Assembly (NCBI GenBank): GCA_002432195.1
Contig: DJGG01000116.1
Span: forward strand, 949 to 18,184
From: Desulfobacteraceae bacterium UBA5852
GTDB lineage: Bacteria > Desulfobacterota > Desulfobacteria > Desulfobacterales > UBA5852
Length of the DNA: 17,236 bases
Direction of reading: 5' to 3'
Shown here: positions 14,523 to 17,236 of the stretch, piece by piece
How positions within the stretch are numbered: the first letter of the stretch is position 1
Layout: each line of letters starts with the position of its first letter
Made by a program: the position numbers and the translations under genes
Notes under the pieces: model-generated
Seen by the model: only the letters and a program-made list of their open reading frames with translations
Told to the model about the DNA's origin: nothing
Databases searched by the model: none

Positions 14523-15041
14523 ATGAGCCAGTACTACCTGTTCCAGGATACCAAGAAGTGCATCGGCTGCAATACCTGCACCATCCAGTGCAAAAGCAAC
14601 AAGAACCTGCCGGTGGGCCCCAAGATCAGCCAGATCATCACGGTGGGCCCCAAGTTCGTACGCGGCCTGCCCCGGGCGACTTACGTCTTCATGCCCTGTT
14701 TCCATTGCGAGGACCCCTGGTGCGTGGCGGCCTGCCCCACCGGGGCCATGCAGAAGCGCGCCAAGGATGGCATCGTCTTCATCGATGCCAAACTCTGCGT
14801 GGGCTGCAAGGCCTGTATTTCGGCCTGCCCCTGGGGCGCGCCCCAGTGGAATCCCGAGACGGGCAAGGCGGTCAAGTGCGACTACTGCATGGACCGGGTG
14901 GACCGCGGTCTCAAGCCGGCCTGTGTCACGGTGTGCACCACCCACTGCCTGGAGTTCGGCACCGCGGTGGACGAGATCGTCAAGGTGCGCAAGCAGCGGC
15001 ACGCCCAGGCCATAGCGGCCCTTGACAGTCAGATCGCCTGA
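14523..15041 (+). CDS. Four-cluster [4Fe-4S] ferredoxin subunit (PhsB/DmsB-like)
   Basis: A 172-residue electron-transfer subunit with sixteen cysteines arranged as four [4Fe-4S] sites: Cys13/16/19/23, Cys59/62/67/71, Cys92/95/98/102 and Cys119/122/134/138, plus an extra Cys142. The order and spacing are those of the beta subunit of complex iron-sulfur molybdoenzymes, which relays electrons between the Mo subunit and a redox partner. It has no signal peptide and no C-terminal membrane helix. It follows the catalytic gene by 35 bp, with GGAGG 6 bases before the ATG; CCGC/GCGG just upstream could partly hide that ribosome binding site. In this operon its partner would be the flavoprotein downstream instead of a quinol-oxidising membrane protein. 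Confidence 0.92.
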   Translation: MSQYYLFQDTKKCIGCNTCTIQCKSNKNLPVGPKISQIITVGPKFVRGLPRATYVFMPCFHCEDPWCVAACPTGAMQKRAKDGIVFIDAKLCVGCKACISACPWGAPQWNPETGKAVKCDYCMDRVDRGLKPACVTVCTTHCLEFGTAVDEIVKVRKQRHAQAIAALDSQIA

Positions 15042-15069
15042 GCCCGAGGTGGGTGTGGAGAGAAGCACC

Positions 15070-17220
15070 ATGGCGCACAACGGCTGTCCGGTAAACCGGA
15101 GCATCGCCGCATTCGAGGACGTTCTGGCCACCGAGCGCCTGGGGGACCCCAAGAACCAGCGCCGGGTGGAGGAGCTCATCCAGTTGCTCACGGATGTGGC
15201 CTGGGGGCGGGCGGGTGACGCGCATCTGCCGGCCATTGCCCAATTGGCCGGGGAGTTGGCCCAGGACCCGGGGGAGGCCCGGGCCCGGGAGACAGGGGCG
15301 GCCTTCCTGGGGGTTTTGAACGAGTTCCGGGAGGTCTTCCAGAGCCACATCGATACGCACAACTGCGCCAGCGGGGACTGCGTGCGCCTGGCCCCGGCCC
15401 CCTGCCAGATGACTTGCCCGGCGGGCATCGATGTGCCCACATATGTCTCCCTCATCGGGGAAGGCCGTGACGCCGAAGCCATCGAGGTCATCCGCCGGGA
15501 CAATCCCTTCCCCTGGGTTTGCGGCCTGGTGTGCACCCGCCCGTGCGAGTTCATGTGTGTGCGCGGCCGCATCGACCGGCCCGTGGGCATCAAGCCCCTC
15601 AAGGGGTTTGCCGCCGAGCGGGCCCTGTCCCGGAGCCAGTACCGCAACCCCCCGCGGGAGTCCGACAAGGGACAAAAGGTGGCCATCATCGGCGCCGGGC
15701 CGGGAGGCATGAGCGCCGCCTATTACCTGGCCCTCAAGGGCTATGGCGTGGGCGTGATCGAGGCCCAGCCCAGCGCCGGCGGCATGATCCTGCTGGGCAT
15801 TCCCCGGTATCGCCTGCCCCGGGAGGTCATCGACCGCGAAGTGGCCATGCTCCAGGAACTGGGAGTGGAATTCCGCTTCAACACCCGGTTCGGTGTGGAC
15901 ACGAGCCTGGCGGCCCTCCGGGGGGAGGGTTACGAGGCATTTCTGTTCGCCATCGGCGCGCACCAGTCCTTCAAACTGGGGATTCCCGGAGAGGGCGACT
16001 TCGCGGGGGTGGTGGAGGCCGTGGATTTCCTGCGGCGGGTGGCCCTGGGTGACCGCCGGGCCCCCGGTCACCGGGTGGTGGTCATCGGTGGCGGCAATGT
16101 GGCCATCGACGCGGCCCGCACGGCCCTTCGGCTGGGAAGCGAGACCGTGACCCTGGCCTACCGGCGGACCCGGCACGAAATGCCGGCCGACGAAGAGGAA
16201 GTCGAGCAGGCGGAGGAAGAGGGCATCCAGCTGGCCTTTCTCACCATCCCCAAAGAGGTGGTGGGGGCGGAGGGCCGGCTCCAGGGGTTGCGCTGCCTGC
16301 GGGCGGAAATGGTCCGGGCCGACGACAGCGACCGTTTGCGACCGGTGCCGGTGCGTGACAGCGATTTTCTGCTGGAGACGGACATTATCATCGCGGCCAT
16401 CGGCCAGCGGGTGGACGAAACGGGGATGGAGGAGTTGGCGGGCTTGGCCTGGACCCGGCGGCACACCATCGATGTCAACATGGTGAGCATGGAGACCAAC
16501 CAACCCGGCATCTTCGCCGTGGGGGACGCCGTCACCGGCCCGGCCACGGTCATCGAGGCCATCGGGGGCGGCAAACGGGCCGCCGAGGCCATCGATCGGC
16601 ATCTGTCCGGCCTCCCCCAGCCGAAAATGCCCCCCGTGCCGGTGCGCCGGGGGCGGGTGGCCTGCCGGGAGATCGCCGCCAACCGCAAAATGACCCTCAA
16701 ACGCCCCGAGATGCCCCTGCTGAACATCGACCGGCGCCGGACCACCTTTCAGCAGGTGGAGCTGGGCTACGACGAAGCGGCGGTGCGCGACGAGGCCAGC
16801 CGCTGCCTGCGCTGCGACATCTGCCTGCGCTGCGGGCGCTGTGTCGAAATCTGCCGTGACAAGATGAAGGTGGATGCTCTACAGATGGGTTATTTCGATT
16901 TCGACCACCCGGTGGAAACCGATTTCCGGGCCACGGCCGAGCGCTGCATCCTTTGCGGCGCCTGTGCGGCCAACTGCCCCACGGGGGCCATGCGGATGGA
17001 GGATCGGGATGGCGAGCGGGTGCTGAGTCTCTGTGGCACGGTGCTCAACCGTCAGGCCTTGCTCTGTTGCGAGGATTGCGGAGCCGTGCTCGGCCCGTTG
17101 CGTTATCTGGAATATGTCCGCAAGCGGCACGCCACCATTGCCCTGCGGGCCGACAGCCGGTCCCTGTGCGACGCCTGCGCCCGGCAGGCGGCGGCCGCGG
17201 CGGTGGAGACCGATCGCTAG
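15070..17220 (+). CDS. NAD(P)-linked FAD/iron-sulfur oxidoreductase, GltD-like multi-domain protein
   Basis: A 716-residue soluble fusion. Residues 1-95 are helical and resemble the iron-sulfur-binding C-terminal region of NuoF (RVEELIQLLTDVAWGRAGD, later FLGVLNEFREVFQSHI) but lack its cysteine motif. Residues about 99-163 are a GltD/DPD-type di-cluster domain (Cys99, 104, 112, 116, 151, 155, 159, 163). FAD binding is at GAGPGG 208-213, NAD(P) binding at GGGNVA 340-345, and the FAD-closing motif FAVGDAVTGPATVIEAI starts near 482. A ferredoxin-like region has Cys579, 582, 585, 588, 591, 595 and Cys626, 629, 632, 636. The tail has two CxxC pairs (667/670 and 700/703), perhaps a zinc ribbon. The ATG at 15070 has GGAGAGAAG just upstream; a longer form from 15022 lacks support. 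It probably passes electrons between NAD(P)H and the ferredoxin subunit 28 bp upstream. Confidence 0.88.
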   Translation: MAHNGCPVNRSIAAFEDVLATERLGDPKNQRRVEELIQLLTDVAWGRAGDAHLPAIAQLAGELAQDPGEARARETGAAFLGVLNEFREVFQSHIDTHNCASGDCVRLAPAPCQMTCPAGIDVPTYVSLIGEGRDAEAIEVIRRDNPFPWVCGLVCTRPCEFMCVRGRIDRPVGIKPLKGFAAERALSRSQYRNPPRESDKGQKVAIIGAGPGGMSAAYYLALKGYGVGVIEAQPSAGGMILLGIPRYRLPREVIDREVAMLQELGVEFRFNTRFGVDTSLAALRGEGYEAFLFAIGAHQSFKLGIPGEGDFAGVVEAVDFLRRVALGDRRAPGHRVVVIGGGNVAIDAARTALRLGSETVTLAYRRTRHEMPADEEEVEQAEEEGIQLAFLTIPKEVVGAEGRLQGLRCLRAEMVRADDSDRLRPVPVRDSDFLLETDIIIAAIGQRVDETGMEELAGLAWTRRHTIDVNMVSMETNQPGIFAVGDAVTGPATVIEAIGGGKRAAEAIDRHLSGLPQPKMPPVPVRRGRVACREIAANRKMTLKRPEMPLLNIDRRRTTFQQVELGYDEAAVRDEASRCLRCDICLRCGRCVEICRDKMKVDALQMGYFDFDHPVETDFRATAERCILCGACAANCPTGAMRMEDRDGERVLSLCGTVLNRQALLCCEDCGAVLGPLRYLEYVRKRHATIALRADSRSLCDACARQAAAAAVETDR

Positions 17221-17225
17221 CAGGC

Positions 17226-17234
17226 TGTGGATAA
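17226..17234 (-). other. Single perfect DnaA-box-like 9-mer at the window edge
   Basis: TGTGGATAA is the exact reverse complement of the canonical DnaA box TTATCCACA. Only one copy is seen and the window ends 2 bp later, so whether it belongs to a cluster or is chance cannot be judged. Confidence 0.2.
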
Positions 17235-17236
17235 AC

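Noticed and set aside
1..17236. CRISPR arrays, tRNA or rRNA genes, insertion sequences
   Set aside because: None seen: no regularly spaced repeats, cloverleaf, rRNA-like sequence, or transposase with terminal repeats.

Overview
This is a GC-rich window (strong G/C preference at third codon positions) from a bacterium that looks like an anaerobic member of the Desulfobacterota (former Deltaproteobacteria). The inference rests on gene content: an anaerobic-type cobaltochelatase (CbiK) and CbiL beside a B12-riboswitch-controlled transporter, a cytoplasmic molybdopterin/iron-sulfur/flavoprotein operon, and an argS-SPOR-gatC-gatA-mutL housekeeping run. No 16S or other phylogenetic marker is present, so the assignment is tentative.

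Left block (minus strand, 1-5488): transcription runs leftward from argS through a single-pass SPOR-domain protein, gatC, gatA, a 59-residue GTG-started small protein and mutL, which leaves the window after its N-terminal 300 residues. Gaps are short (gatC and gatA nearly abut), so this reads as one operon. A sigma70-like promoter is visible on the minus strand at 5616-5644. gatB is not in the window.

Divergent control region (5489-6189): a tandem 15-bp repeat lies between the argS promoter and an oppositely directed sigma70-like promoter. The latter starts a transcript carrying an adenosylcobalamin-type riboswitch (about 5737-5939) followed by a very clear intrinsic terminator (6013-6052). 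This arrangement implies B12-dependent transcription attenuation.

Cobalamin block (plus strand, 6190-11851): FecCD/BtuC-type permease, ABC ATPase, periplasmic binding protein, CbiL (cobalt-factor II C20-methyltransferase), a Gate-domain membrane protein overlapping cbiL by 20 bp, and, after a 149-bp structured gap, CbiK. The genes combine corrinoid or metal uptake with early corrin-ring synthesis. The ATPase has a Gln where the H-loop His should be.

Gap 11852-12399: no convincing gene, but a sigma54-type promoter (12225-12241) with a 27-bp imperfect palindrome about 140 bp upstream, which is the usual geometry of an enhancer-dependent promoter.

Right block (plus strand, 12400-17220): three tightly spaced genes encode a PhsA/PsrA-type molybdopterin oxidoreductase without a Tat signal, a four-cluster ferredoxin subunit, and a 716-residue flavoprotein. 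The flavoprotein joins a NuoF-like helical segment lacking its cysteines, a GltD-type FAD/NAD(P) module, ferredoxin clusters and a C-terminal CxxC pair. Together they look like a soluble cytoplasmic NAD(P)-linked Mo/W oxidoreductase of unknown substrate, apparently under sigma54 control. This is the most interesting system in the window.
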